A stretch of 64,000 bases of DNA from Rugalucina vietnamica (lineage: Eukaryota; Mollusca; Bivalvia; Lucinida; Lucinidae): positions 45,025,071-45,089,070 of the forward strand of contig OZ024880.1 in the NCBI GenBank assembly GCA_964017185.1, written 5' to 3'. The translations under genes were made by a program, and so were the position numbers. Each line of letters begins with the position of its first letter. The first letter of the stretch is position 1. Under the pieces are notes generated by a model. The model did not search any database, was not told the origin of the DNA, and worked only from the letters and a program-made list of their open reading frames with translations. Positions 45,470-56,855 of this stretch are shown piece after piece.

Positions 45470-45537
45470 AAAAAAAAAAACAAAAAAAAAAAACAAAAAA
45501 AAAAAAAACAAAAAAAAAACAAAAAAAAAAAAAAAAC
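45470..45537. repeat. A-rich tract with spaced C
   Basis: Runs of 8-13 A separated by single C. The Lys-rich frame is not real. Confidence 0.85.
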
Positions 45538-45672
45538 ATTCTTTAGATCTTCTGTACAGCTGGTTCATAAAGTGGACATGTTAGGAATGTCATATCCTAA
45601 CCACCCACGCCATGCACACTATTTCCTAAAAGTTTTACTGGTGCCAGAACATCGGATGACTAGATGCATCAA

Positions 45673-45932
45673 GAGGCCCTGAGGCCGAGTTTATAAAACT
45701 ATTTCATGCTCAGCTCAGCTGAGACTAAAACTTTTCATGCTCATAAATGTTAAAATACCAACAATTGTTGGCAATTTAACATTTATTAGCATGATAAATT
45801 GCAGGTTTTGGTGATTTAGACCTGGAATTTGAATTAATATGGGCTATTTTCATATTTAGGGACAATTTAAATTTCAATCTCAGCTGAGTTGAGCATGACA
45901 AAAGTTTTATAACCTCAGGGCCTAGGCTCGAT
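45673..45932. mobile_element. 260-bp MITE with long inverted ends
   Basis: Left ggccctgagg...tttcatgctcagctcagc pairs with the right ...cctcagggcc over about 50 bp. A middle stem is aaatgttaaaataccaacaa. It interrupts a SINE A head. Confidence 0.75.
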
Positions 45933-46088
45933 CCCGACTCGGGAGGCTGTGTTGTGTCCTTGGACAAGCCATATTTTAAAACTCCCAATAGACTCAATAG
46001 TATCAGTTTATACACACACGGGAGGCAGTTGCTCTGTCTTGGCATGACTGAAAAGTTTTTTACTAGGGCGTTAAACTTAAGTACAAAC
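45916..46088 (+). mobile_element. SINE family A, plus orientation
   Basis: From ggctcgatcccgac (box B) to gggcgttaaacttaagtac. The head before box B is displaced by the element at 45673-45932. Confidence 0.7.
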
Positions 46089-46127
46089 AATCAAGCTTTT
46101 ACGTTCATCCTTACTTGAATTGCTTTA

Positions 46128-46298
46128 TTCACCATTTTTGCATTATCAGCTGGTGTCCAGCTTCAAAATAATCAATATTGGAAATACAGGTAACCAGAAC
46201 CACCCTGACCTTGAGGTCAGGGTGGTTCTGGTTACCTGTTTTTCCAATATTGATTTTTGGAAAGCTGAAAACCAGCCGATAATGCAAAAAATGGTGAA
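46128..46298. repeat. 171-bp near-perfect palindrome
   Basis: The arms start ttcaccatttttgcattatc. The inner 24 bases (caggtaaccagaaccaccct...) are perfect around a ttga loop at about 46212. Confidence 0.9.
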
Positions 46299-46338
46299 TA
46301 TCAAAAGTTACGGTTCAACAATGAACATGAACTTGTGA

Positions 46339-46607
46339 CATCAGGAAAACATGTCCGTGAAATATATACCCCCTTAAACCCCACTTTTATATAGAAAAAC
46401 TGGTGTATGCCTATTTTTCTTATTGTTGCTCCAAAACATAGATTGTGGGTACTCGTTAGAACCGCTTCGGTGAGGCGGTTCTAACGTGTACCCACAATCT
46501 ATGTTTTGAGCAAAAATAAGAAAAATATCAAAAATTTTCTACTGTATCTTTTCAATTTTTACAACTTAAGAAAATTTAGTACATTACATGGACATGTTTT
46601 CGTAATG
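46339..46607. mobile_element. Foldback MITE family 1, copy 8
   Basis: Full length, orientation as copy 1. The tip reads gaaccgcttcggtgaggcgg. Confidence 0.85.
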
Positions 46608-46622
46608 TCAAAAAGTTAACCA

Positions 46623-46843
46623 ATATTTGACGAATGAATTCTTCCATCACTATCAATTGGGTGCGTCCACTTTCATTTTTAGGGGCGTCAGGAGTGATTT
46701 TTGAATTTTATTCAATTTTCAATGAAAATTCTGTAAGCAAACAGAATAGCCCCAAATGGGACGCCGCGTTCTGCGGCGTCACATCTGGGGCTATTCTGTT
46801 TGCCTATGTCCCATAAAAGGGACGCCAGGCTTAAATGAGTTAA
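46623..46843. repeat. Hairpin repeat, copy 2
   Basis: The same tip and the same flanks (cacttacatttttaggggc-like, aggcttaaatgagttaa) as 21588-21812. Confidence 0.75.
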
Positions 46844-47059
46844 GGTTAAACCATGAATAGGAACTGGTGAAATCAGAACCAAAGGCCCATCCTATAACCA
46901 TTGACAACAAAAATAAAGAGTAGGTATACGACAAAGATAACACATAGCAAGACGAGCGAGTAGCTATTTCCCAAATAGTGATCCCTTAACTAAATGTAGG
47001 TCTACACACATCTCTTAACTAAATAAATGTACACTCGTACTTCAAACAAGACATAATGA

Positions 47060-47332
47060 CATTACGTGGAATATACAGAGATGTTTTGTTGTTGTTTTTG
47101 TTGTGTTTCAGCTGTAAAAATGAAAATTTAGATATTCGATAAAGTTTGATATTTTTATGTTCATGCTCTAAACATTGATTAAGGGTACACACTAGAACCG
47201 CCTCGCCGAGGCAATTTTAACGAGTACTCACAATCTGTGTTTTGGTTCAAAATAAGAAAAATATATACCCCAGTTTTACTACATAAAAGTGGGGTAAAAG
47301 GGGGCATACATTATTCAAATAAGTTATCGTAA
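47060..47332. mobile_element. Foldback MITE family 1, copy 9 (diverged)
   Basis: It retains gaaccgcctcgccgaggc, but one arm has decayed (gcaattttaacgagtactc). Confidence 0.7.
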
Positions 47333-47344
47333 CTTGGTACCATT

Positions 47345-47544
47345 CATTACGAAAACTTGCCCATGCAATATACAGAGATTTTTTGAGCTTTAAAAATTGA
47401 AAATTTTCAGCTGAGGCGGTTCTAACGAGTACCCACAATCTATGTTTTGGAGCAAAGATAAGAAAAATAGGTATACACCTGCATATCTTAGTTTTGCTAT
47501 AGTCGGGTTCAATGGGGCATACTTTACACGGGCATGTTTTCAGT
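47345..47544. mobile_element. Foldback MITE family 1, copy 10, half hairpin deleted
   Basis: The left arm jumps from gaaaattttcagctg straight to aggcggttctaacg. One half of the palindrome is missing, a typical loss for hairpin DNA. Confidence 0.75.
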
Positions 47545-47739
47545 GAAAAAGTAGCATCTTGACTGACAAAGAAAAAGTGTATTTTACATATGTTTTGTCC
47601 TCGTGATTCGGGCACTGGCATTACCTTAAACATGCGCTCAAAATCAACATGATCGCATTTATTATATAGCTCTATAGCAAAACAGTTTAACAGTTTGAAC
47701 ATCCAGGGACTTATTTTTTATCAAAAACAAACCAAGTCG

Positions 47740-47880
47740 TTGACTGACCGGTGACTGCCTTATAGTCCGAATGTCATTTAGTTCGGTGTACCGAAGGCCC
47801 AGTCGGGTCCGTTCAGAGTAGCGGGCCTTCGGACTAACGGACCTTCTGGCCAGTGGGCTTGGCATAAGGGCCGCTCCTGA
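47740..47880. repeat. Loose inverted repeat
   Basis: tagtccgaatg...accgaaggcccagt is partly mirrored by agcgggccttcggacta. No element ends found. Confidence 0.35.
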
Positions 47881-48192
47881 CTAGCAGGCTGTATCACCGG
47901 TTTAAAAGGCTTTACCACAATGCCACAGTTTGTTTGTTTTTTAGTGTTTTTTTTTCTTTTTTTTCAGAAGTATGTATGTGCCACTATTTATGCATACAGC
48001 AGTTGGTTCATGTGGATCATTATACTGTAACCCAGCCAAGGCATATACCTCAGCATGCAAATACAGATAGGTTCGCAGATTTGATACTTTAAATCTAAAT
48101 CTTCAAGTATTTCAAGGTCATTTTTGGGCAGACCGATGATTCCATTGCCATACAGTCTATGTCTGAACTTTGGCATACAAACATGTATTTAA

Positions 48193-48439
48193 TGAGCCGC
48201 GACGTGAAGAAAAAAAAAACGGTCTTCGGGTTTTCCGGCCAGGTCTGGCACAAACCGGTCTATGCAGCTACGGAAGATGGCTAGAAGCTTGAAATTTCGG
48301 ATAAAAGAAGAAGAGGGATTGCACTATATATCCGTGAAGCGAAAACAAAGGCGCTGATCAGCTGTGCAGTTACTGCACAGCTGATCTGCGCCTTTGTTTT
48401 CGCATAAGCAAAAATTCGGTTTTCTCGTGACGAGGCTCA
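48193..48439. mobile_element. Hairpin MITE family 2, copy
   Basis: Full length. Stem variant ctgtgcAGTTACTgcacag, matched on both sides. Confidence 0.85.
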
Positions 48440-48547
48440 AATATATGCATATTTGTGCGTCAGAATAACATGTCCAAGAAGGTATACAACCTTAAAACCC
48501 TGATTTTATATAGTAAATCTGGAGTGTGTCTTTTTTTCTTATTTTTG

Positions 48548-49785
48548 TCTGTTTGTATTGAAGCTTAACGTCCCATTCAAAACTTTTTCAGTCATGTCGG
48601 GACGGAGCCAACTCTACCTGGGTTTAACCAGTTCTGTAGGGAGTTAATGTGTCTTGCTCAAGGACACAACACGGTGACGCCTGTGGGGATCGAACCCAGG
48701 ACCTCTAGATTCGGAGTCCGTCGCTCTACACTGAAAAAAAGTTATAAGAGGCCACCTCATATTTTGTCTTCTAGTTCAGAAAGTAAAATACGATCAATTA
48801 AAATTCATGATCATATGAATAAACCAATGTCTAACAGTGGCTCTGTGAGTTTCTGCATTCCAAAATGCGTGATACTTCTCACACAGACGAAGCATGTGTA
48901 AAGGTACCCTATTTCAAAAAGTCACACTTTATTAACATCAAATTAAATGTCATATTATGACGTTGTGTTTTTACATTTTAATTTATTTGAAAGTGCTACT
49001 GACTGCCATGATGCAAGATAAAATTAAGTCAAAAGTGTTGCTGCAATAAGAATCTTCGTTTCTGTTTTGCACATGCAAGAAGACAACAACCTGAATAACA
49101 GGAATTCAGCTTTTGTATGCAATTTGCATACCAACTTTGTTCTTCTCCAGTTGCGTTATTATCAGCAGCACGGCATTGAAATTTTCAGCGATTATTTAGG
49201 TCAAATACTAGACTCTGATAAACTTTGAAAATTAAAAAAATCGTCCACAAATTTTGTTATTTTGTTCGTTAAAAATTGGCATTGAAACCGGAAGTGTGCG
49301 GCAGCCTTGACATGTTGGTCCTCGAAAATGGTCAAAAACAGTTCAGTCGAATTATATCTCTCATTTCCAGGCCTCATCAAGTGAATTTAACAGGGGTCAA
49401 CATGTTTAAGAGGCACATTTATGAATTTTTCAAAAAATCTCAAAATTGGCGATTTTTAAAAATGCATAAAAATTCTACCAGTAGAGAAAATTCGAATGTT
49501 TGATGTTTTTCCGAGCCGTAACGACCCCTTTGATGACACCCGTTCCTAATTTCAATAAATGGTGTGCTGTATCCAATTTTTTATTTAAAAACATTGATTT
49601 TTGCATTTTTACTCCAAAAACGCCTTTAGTAAAAGAAAATCATTTCTTAACACTTTGGAACTTTACTTACTTGAAAGACACGTCTTTTGGCAAAAAATTG
49701 TGCAATTTTGAACTTGGCTTAGAAACAAAAATGAGTTTGAAAAGTGGCCTCTTTATAACTTTGTTTCAGTGTACAACTACGCCAC
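48548..49785 (-). mobile_element. SINE family A copy containing a DNA transposon
   Basis: SINE sequence 48548-48728 and 49773-49785. Flanked by cttatttttg and cttacttttg. The SINE head is shortened at gccac. Confidence 0.8.
48729..49772. mobile_element. 1044-bp transposon with CACTGAAA ends, TA duplication
   Basis: The inverted ends run about 28 bp (cactgaaaaaaagttataag / cttttataactt-type complement ending ttcagtg). TA flanks both sides and the SINE continues across. No transposase is seen; short ORFs at 49276-49503 and 49500-49853 have no recognisable domain, so it is probably non-autonomous. Confidence 0.75.
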
Positions 49786-49872
49786 TTACTTTTGATCCAA
49801 AACATATATTAGTGTGTGTACTTGTTAGAACCGCCTCGCAGATGCGATTCTAACGTGTACCCACAATCATTT

Positions 49873-51010
<1,138 letters not shown>

Positions 51011-51174
51011 TTATTTATTATGAAAGTTCTGCCAACACATATATATACAAATACATATATGCAACAAGGATTGGGCACAATCAATGTATTGAGAAAAATA
51101 CCAAAAATTCAACTTGATTTTTCATATCTGAAAATCTGTATATTGCATGCGGTTAAGCAGCTTCGAATGATAAA

Positions 51175-51411
51175 TAAGCCTGTGCATGAGAAAACCAACA
51201 ATTTGGATTTCCGACCAGGTCTGACACAAATCGGTCTGTACAGTCACAGAATAAAGCAAGACGCTTGAAACTTTGGATATAAGCAGAAGAGAAATTGTAC
51301 TATCCGAGTGGCGAAAACAAAGGCGCTGATCAGCTGTGCAGTTACTGCATAGCTGATTTGCGTCTTTGTTTTCGCATGTGCAAATTGTTTGTTTTCTCAT
51401 GCGAAGGCTCT
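51175..51411. mobile_element. Hairpin MITE family 2, copy
   Basis: Full length. Stem ctgtgcAGTTACTgcatag has one unpaired change. Confidence 0.8.
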
Positions 51412-51717
51412 AATATGAAATACACTGATGCAAGTGCCTATTTTGTTGGACGTCATATTCTAATCAGATTAAAGAAATGTAATATATTTTAATTCGTTCT
51501 TGACTAGGCTAAGCTTAAAGGTTAAGTTTTTAACATTGTCCAATTTAGATTAAATCCCGTATGCCTTGCTAATATTAGAGGTGTCATGAATATGTTTGGT
51601 TGACCGGGCTTTCAAAAAAGAATTTTCGTAATGGCTGGAAAATGTATCGATGCTCTTAATTTTGGAATCTTCACCTAAAATTGGCAAGTTTCATTACTAT
51701 ATTTCACTTATTTTTCA

Positions 51718-51868
51718 GTGAAACGCGTTGGCTTAGTGCTAAAGTGGCAGTCTCGATAATTCGAAATATATAGTCCCAATGTCTTATCCGCGAGCATGTT
51801 ATTTTAAGCTCCATATGGTGCCTCCGTTTCGACATGACTGAAAAACTGTTGACGGGAATTGAGAATAA
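51718..51868 (+). mobile_element. SINE family A, old copy
   Basis: gcgttggcttagtgctaaag is the tRNA-like head and cgacatgactgaaaaactgt the tail. Confidence 0.5.
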
Positions 51869-51927
51869 CAAAGAAACACACAATTTATGTACTTAATTCC
51901 TAATGTCTTCTGTTTTCGTCTACCTTC

Positions 51928-51941
51928 TTCTTTTTCTTCTT

Positions 51942-51972
<31 letters not shown>

Positions 51973-51979
51973 TTCTTCT
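51928..51979. repeat. (TTC)n microsatellite
   Basis: About 17 TTC units with one interruption. Confidence 0.85.
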
Positions 51980-52244
51980 TGAGAACGACAGATTTTAACC
52001 ATACCATATTCTATAACGTCAAACTTATATAAAAAAAATCTTCGGTCATTAACAGATGAAATTTTTTGCTAACAAGCTTTGACGTGGGCCTACTTGTTGA
52101 CATGAATCGATAGTTTTATGTACTGTTCCAAACGAAAAGAAGAAGAAGAAGCAACGCACACTGTACCGTACATGTGATGAAATTGATTTACAGCCACTCA
52201 ATATATTGAGCTAAACTTATAACGTTTCGCTATGGTACTCTTCT

Positions 52245-52395
52245 GGATGTAGTAAACAGTCATTTCATGGTGGTTTGGTGAATAGTTAAAACTATTGCCC
52301 CGAGGTGACGAGGATGACCATGGTGGTCCTTCGGGTCATCCGAGTGGTTTTGGCTATTCACCAAACAGCCATGAAATAACTGTTTTATTACACAA
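52245..52395. mobile_element. Foldback family 3, copy 2
   Basis: agtaaacagtcatttcatgg to ccatgaaataactgttttat, with gaatagttaaaactattgcc inside. Confidence 0.65.
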
Positions 52396-52479
52396 CAATA
52401 ACATCTATACATACTAGATACCATGAAGATTCAATTCGTCTGACTCTCCATATCAGTATACAACTTTTTAATACCTTCC

Positions 52480-52550
52480 TGTGTAACAGTCAAAACTATC
52501 ACCCCGAGGTGCTGTGGATGACCCGATGAACTTTTGCCCGAGGCCGAAGG
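52480..52550. mobile_element. Foldback family 3, fragment
   Basis: gtaacagtcaaaactatcac up to aggccgaaggcc; it then runs into a family 2 MITE fragment. Confidence 0.45.
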
Positions 52551-52659
52551 CCAATCTCTCTTCTACATTCCGAAATTTCAAGCTTGTAGCACATTTTCCT
52601 ATGACTTTACATGCTGTTTGTGTAAGACCTGATCGGAAACCCAGATTGTTGGTTTTCAA
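52551..52659. mobile_element. Hairpin MITE family 2, end fragment
   Basis: ttctacattccgaaatttc ... attgttggtttt. It ends 24 bp before the membrane-protein exon. Confidence 0.65.
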
Positions 52660-52682
52660 ATACGTTTATCTCCTCACAACAG

Positions 52683-52898
52683 TTATGGCCCTTACCACGT
52701 CATATCTGGTGGTCGTGGTCATACTGGGCCTCTTGGGCTTGGTCATCGTGGTGGGTGCGATCTACTGCATCGTCATCGACTGGCTGCATATCAAGACTCT
52801 ACGGCCCTGGAACGGTCCTACCGTGAACCCGAGACGGCCCGACCTAGGGGCCTGTGATACGGGATCAAGAGGTGTAACGGGTACTGCGGCTCGCAAAA
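52683..52898 (+). CDS. Exon for a small single-pass membrane protein, unrecognised
   Basis: The acceptor ctcctcacaacag is followed by TT and ATG at 52685. The donor is CAAAA/gtaagtgt at 52899. The 71 codons start MALTTSYLVVVVILGLLG and give one strongly hydrophobic segment (residues about 7-33), then a polar tail with RPWNGPTVNPRRPD and several glycines. The exon is clearly GC-richer than its AT-rich surroundings and is free of repeat motifs, which argues for coding selection. A possible terminal exon follows at 53155. No family is recognised. It may be an internal exon of a longer gene, since the coding frame is open to the left of the ATG only through the acceptor. Confidence 0.45.
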
Positions 52899-52913
52899 GT
52901 AAGTGTGTTTATG

Positions 52914-53020
52914 TACCAGTCATTTGTATCCCCGGCTCCCGTAGGACCGGGAATAACGGAGACACAGCGGGGCTAAAGTGCCGTGATTTAAGCTCTTAGG
53001 ATTCCCGGCAGTGCCGGGGA
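52914..53020. mobile_element. Relative of the 32.5-kb MITE
   Basis: taccagtcatttgtatcccc at the left; no matching right end. It lies in the putative intron after the membrane-protein exon. Confidence 0.4.
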
Positions 53021-53154
53021 TGTGAGAGAGAAAGGTGGTTCAAACTTGATGATACAGATGCTATGTGTTATTCCTTAACGATTAATTTCTTTTATTACCT
53101 TATTACATTAAAAATTGTATTGAAATTTCTATTTGTTATTTTCTTCTATTCCAG

Positions 53155-53180
53155 TAATTATTGTTAATTCCATGAAATAG
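53155..53180 (+). CDS. Possible terminal exon of the membrane-protein gene
   Basis: A strong polypyrimidine tract ends ttcttctattccag at 53154. Phase 1 from the donor at 52898 gives I-I-I-V-N-S-M-K then TAG. The stop lies where a palindromic repeat begins. This join is a guess from splice signals only. Confidence 0.2.
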
Positions 53181-53385
53181 TACCAGGCAATAGAAAATTC
53201 TATTGCCTGGCCAGTGATCAGTCTATTGCCTGATCACATTATACGGCACATGAATGCAATGTTACAAGGTAAGAACATGCAATAGTACCAGGCAATAGAA
53301 AATTCTATTGTCTGGCCAATTGTCTATTGCCTGGTCACATGATAAGTCACATGACTGAAATGTAATAAGGTAATAAAACAGTTAT
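53160..53385. repeat. Two tandem units with CCAGGCAATAG palindromes
   Basis: Units of about 105 bp start at 53178 and 53283. Each has ccaggcaatagaaaattcta followed by its mirror ttgcctgg. In the second unit one arm base differs (ttgtctgg). Confidence 0.75.
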
Positions 53386-53562
53386 TTCAAGCTTAAACAG
53401 ACAATAGTCCAAAACATTTTCCCCTCGGTGCAAGTACCGACTTGACTGCTATTGCCCTCGGCTTCGCCTCGGGCAATAGCCTGTCAAATCGGTACCTGCA
53501 CCTCGGGAAAAATATTATGCACTATTGCCTGCTGAAGCATGAAATAACTGTATACTATGCTA
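53380..53562. mobile_element. Foldback family 3, copy 3
   Basis: aaacagttatttcaagctta to gcatgaaataactgtatac. Stem gctattgccc...gggcaatagc. Confidence 0.65.
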
Positions 53563-54584
53563 CGTGTATTTGGATCAGTCTCTTGTTGTAACACGCCGGG
53601 TAAACGGTCAATTTGTACACCGAAGGCGTACAATTATGAAATAATTTGACCAGTTCCGGAGTACAAGTTGACCGGTATAAAATAGGACGGAAACATCAGG
53701 ACTATCGCAATCAAAGTAAGATAATTTCTTCTATTTTAGTTTTATACAAAATCCGAAAATGTCATATGATGGGCTATAAATTTGCGGCTTCTAAGGCACC
53801 GAGACTTCATAAAAAAGTCATAAGATTATGTAATTATCACTTTTGGCGTATACATTTTTTTAATTTTAAAATTTAGACCGAGCTAAAATTGTCTGAGGAA
53901 AGCTTTTTTAACAGTCCCAAAAACATCTTAGCAACGAAATACCAAGATTTATGAATACTCTTTCAATTCAAGGCATTAAATTTGAAAGGGTTGCCCTCAG
54001 TTTTGAGAATGGGTCCAAATTTTTGCGAGCGTACCAATTGACTAGTAGTGTACAATTTAACTTATGACATTTGCAACTTTGCTATTTGGCCTAGTTTAAA
54101 TTCAGGTCATCAGTATTTTCGCTACGATGTATTTCGTGTATCACTGTATGTTTATGATAAGCTACTATTCTTACATACTATCAGTTTCATACGTTTAGAT
54201 ATCATAAGATTTTCTTGCTTTTTTCTGTTGCAAACTCATGGAAGTGACTGCATGGTGGTCAGTACAACCAGGTATCTAATATTAAGTGGTTGTCAGTATA
54301 TTTACAATGTAGCACGATAAATATGGGTATCAAGCGCGAGAAATTAGAATTCTTTAACTTTACGCTTAGATTTTATAGGTATGCTATTTGACAGTGGAGC
54401 GTCCAATTTGACTCATATAAATCCAGCCACATTAACTGACGTGTCTCACTCTTCGACATTCTTTCTCATTTACACTGCCTTAAAGTTGGGTTTTGATTTT
54501 ATTGGCCACCTTTGACTATTCCTAACTGACTGCGTTACACTACAGTAACGAGAATTTTATTAAGTGTTTTCACGATTAGATATT

Positions 54585-54722
54585 CTTTATTCGTACCTTT
54601 CAAGATTATTTCTGCTATATAGAGATGAAACAATCGGTATAGGTTTGGCGAAACCTAAAGACACACCCACAAGCAGAACTTGGTTTTGCCACGTTTGAAC
54701 GAGCGACAATGGTTTAATTATA
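54585..54722 (-). mobile_element. SINE family B, decayed
   Basis: tttcaagattatttctgcta and acacccacaagcagaacttg match the SINE B tail and middle. Confidence 0.5.
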
Positions 54723-55065
54723 GATGCAGGGGTTTTGCTAACTATCAACACGCCACTGGCCCGGAGGGCCAACTGGTCTCAAAATCTACTGGCCCAAATA
54801 TTCGTTCAAGGTGGAAGTTGTTTTGGATACAGACTCAGAGGTCAGCGTATTGCAAAACAAATATAGCAAAAACAAATTAAGAACAGTTGGCCATAACAGC
54901 ACATATGTTATTTGCACACAATACTAATGTAGCCAGTCATTGCAGCAATTACAAGACGATGATCAAGACCGCTGTCGTCAGCCACCAAGGAAATTCGCCT
55001 GTCAACGTGTCAATATCTTATTCGGGCAAAAAGAACGTTGAAAAGATCAAAATAATTAATAGGCA

Positions 55066-55495
55066 CAAGTAGGCAAAGATCAGGAAAAGGCACAATCAGA
55101 AAGAGATTCCCACTCCAAAAACCAAGGTGGGAAAAAACTAAAAGAGCAATCAGGGACTCATACCATGAAAACATATAGTAAGCCGAATGAGCAGCTAATT
55201 TCCCAATAGGTGGCCACTCAGTTACCCAAACTTAACTAAAATATGAAACACACATAAGGTGCAAACAGCACAAAAACTTTTAAATACCAATACATAAAAC
55301 AATAAGAACCACCACAGAAGTATCGCCTTGGAACGATCAGTAATATAAAATTACTGGCGGGCTTAAACCGGTTTTACATGGCCATACCCTCACCCTCAGC
55401 TTCTGCAGTGGTTCACAACATTTAGTAAGCTGTTCGGTCCTCGTGGTGAATCTCTAACTAGTCACTGAATCAACAGGGTCAAACAAATAAAGCAT
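55066..55495 (+). repeat. Repeat family 4, longest copy
   Basis: cacaagtaggcaaagatcag to ctagtcactgaatcaac. It lies inside the 53.6-56.6 kb element. Confidence 0.65.
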
Positions 55496-55619
55496 GTAAT
55501 TGCCTTATTTATTTAAAACCAAAATCTTATCAGCGAGTCCCACGTAGACAACTTTAAATAAAACAATGAAGTCTTTTAAATGATATAAGTTATTTATGTC
55601 ATCAAACTTCTGTAGATGT

Positions 55620-55719
55620 CTGACACTATAGAAAGTGAAGTAATTGGACTTTCTTGTATCGAAAAAAGATATGCTGATCAGCTACGCTGAAAAGGGTTTT
55701 CTAACGAGACGGCTCATAT
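55620..55719. mobile_element. Hairpin MITE family 2, worn fragment
   Basis: Only tgctgatcagctacgctga and gagacggctca remain. Confidence 0.4.
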
Positions 55720-56855
55720 TCCTTATCGCAATTGTATTTATTGGGCTCTTGCCCCCCACCAATAGTGTGGTACCAGCTGCACTTGCCAATCCGAACCTGG
55801 GAGGAACCTATCAGCTATAATATTTTTCCATATGTCAAATTTTACACCAAGCTGTCAGATGGTACATAAATAAGTAAAAGATAAATTCCTGCAAGGTAAG
55901 CATCTTTTCCCTCGTTTTTCCTCACCAAATTTCTTGCCTGATAAAATATGACACCTCCAGATATAAACATAAAGAGACATGCAGTATCTCAAAGGGAAGT
56001 ACAAATGAACGTTTCTCTTCAACGTTCGTGTCATTTTTCTTTTCTTTTTTTATTTGAATTGTAACATATATTTAATAATTAAGAAAATTCAACTGTATTT
56101 CAGTTCTGGAGTTTGATATGTTTCATGAAAAACGCTTAAACAGTTCAAATACATTTTTCTATTAGTTAAATTGGGCTCCGCTGGTCAATTAGTACGCTTT
56201 GGAAATACGGCCCCTCCGCAGATTACACAAACGCATGATTTCCAAAACTGCATGATTAATAATTAGTTCCCAATATTATTGGCATCCCTGGCATATAAAA
56301 ACCTAGCCAGACTGTTTAGATTGGAATGCCAGGTTGCATTTCATCTCGATGCAATATTTTTCATGTAGGTATTTTCCACGCCGAAAATGATTTTGGCAAA
56401 ATGCATAAGCTTTTGGATGTGCTTTTGTGCGTGTATGATCTTTATTCAAATACCCATCATATGACATTCTCGGATTTTTAAACAAAAGTAAAATAACAAA
56501 ATAAACTTACGTTAGTTTAACTCTCTCTCCTTTTTTGCGGTTTGTTTACCAGGTCAACTTTCACTCCGGAAATGGTCAAATTATATATACGATTCACTCC
56601 GACGGTGTACAAATTGACCGTTTAGTGGCCCTTCTTCAGTATGTAATTTTAAATTAATCTATATGTTGCAGTAAGACAATGAAAGTTATAACGCCTCAAG
56701 ACCGTAATACATGTATAATAATAATGACAGTAACGCTTCAAGACTAAAATACATAGAGGATATTTACTTTTTTTAGGTGAATACTCGTGCGTAGCACGAG
56801 TGAAAATTTAGATGTTTTCAAGTCACGAGAATAAAAAAAATAAAATTTTCTTTTT

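Larger units (their letters stand above)
48459..49872. mobile_element. Foldback MITE family 1, copy 11, containing a nested SINE and transposon
   Basis: Left part 48459-48547, right part 49786-49872. The host MITE is cut at cttatttttg, which is repeated as cttacttttg on the far side. Its right arm is replaced by the repeat starting at 49873. Confidence 0.7.
53601..56624. mobile_element. 3.0-kb element with two tiers of inverted repeats
   Basis: The outer 22-bp ends begin taaacggtcaatttgtacac and are perfect complements. A second block (aatttgaccagttccggagt) is mirrored at 56553-56589. A third pair (agcgtaccaattgactag) is at 54027 and 56178. Inside are repeat family 4, a SINE B relic and a family 2 relic. 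No transposase ORF above 90 codons. Confidence 0.65.

Noticed and set aside
45342..45584. Lys-rich ORF near the 3' side of the PTB gene
   Set aside because: It is an A-rich tract with spaced C, not a coding exon.
49276..49853. Transposase inside the 1044-bp TA-flanked element
   Set aside because: The two short ORFs carry no catalytic pattern and the second runs out of the element into flanking repeats.
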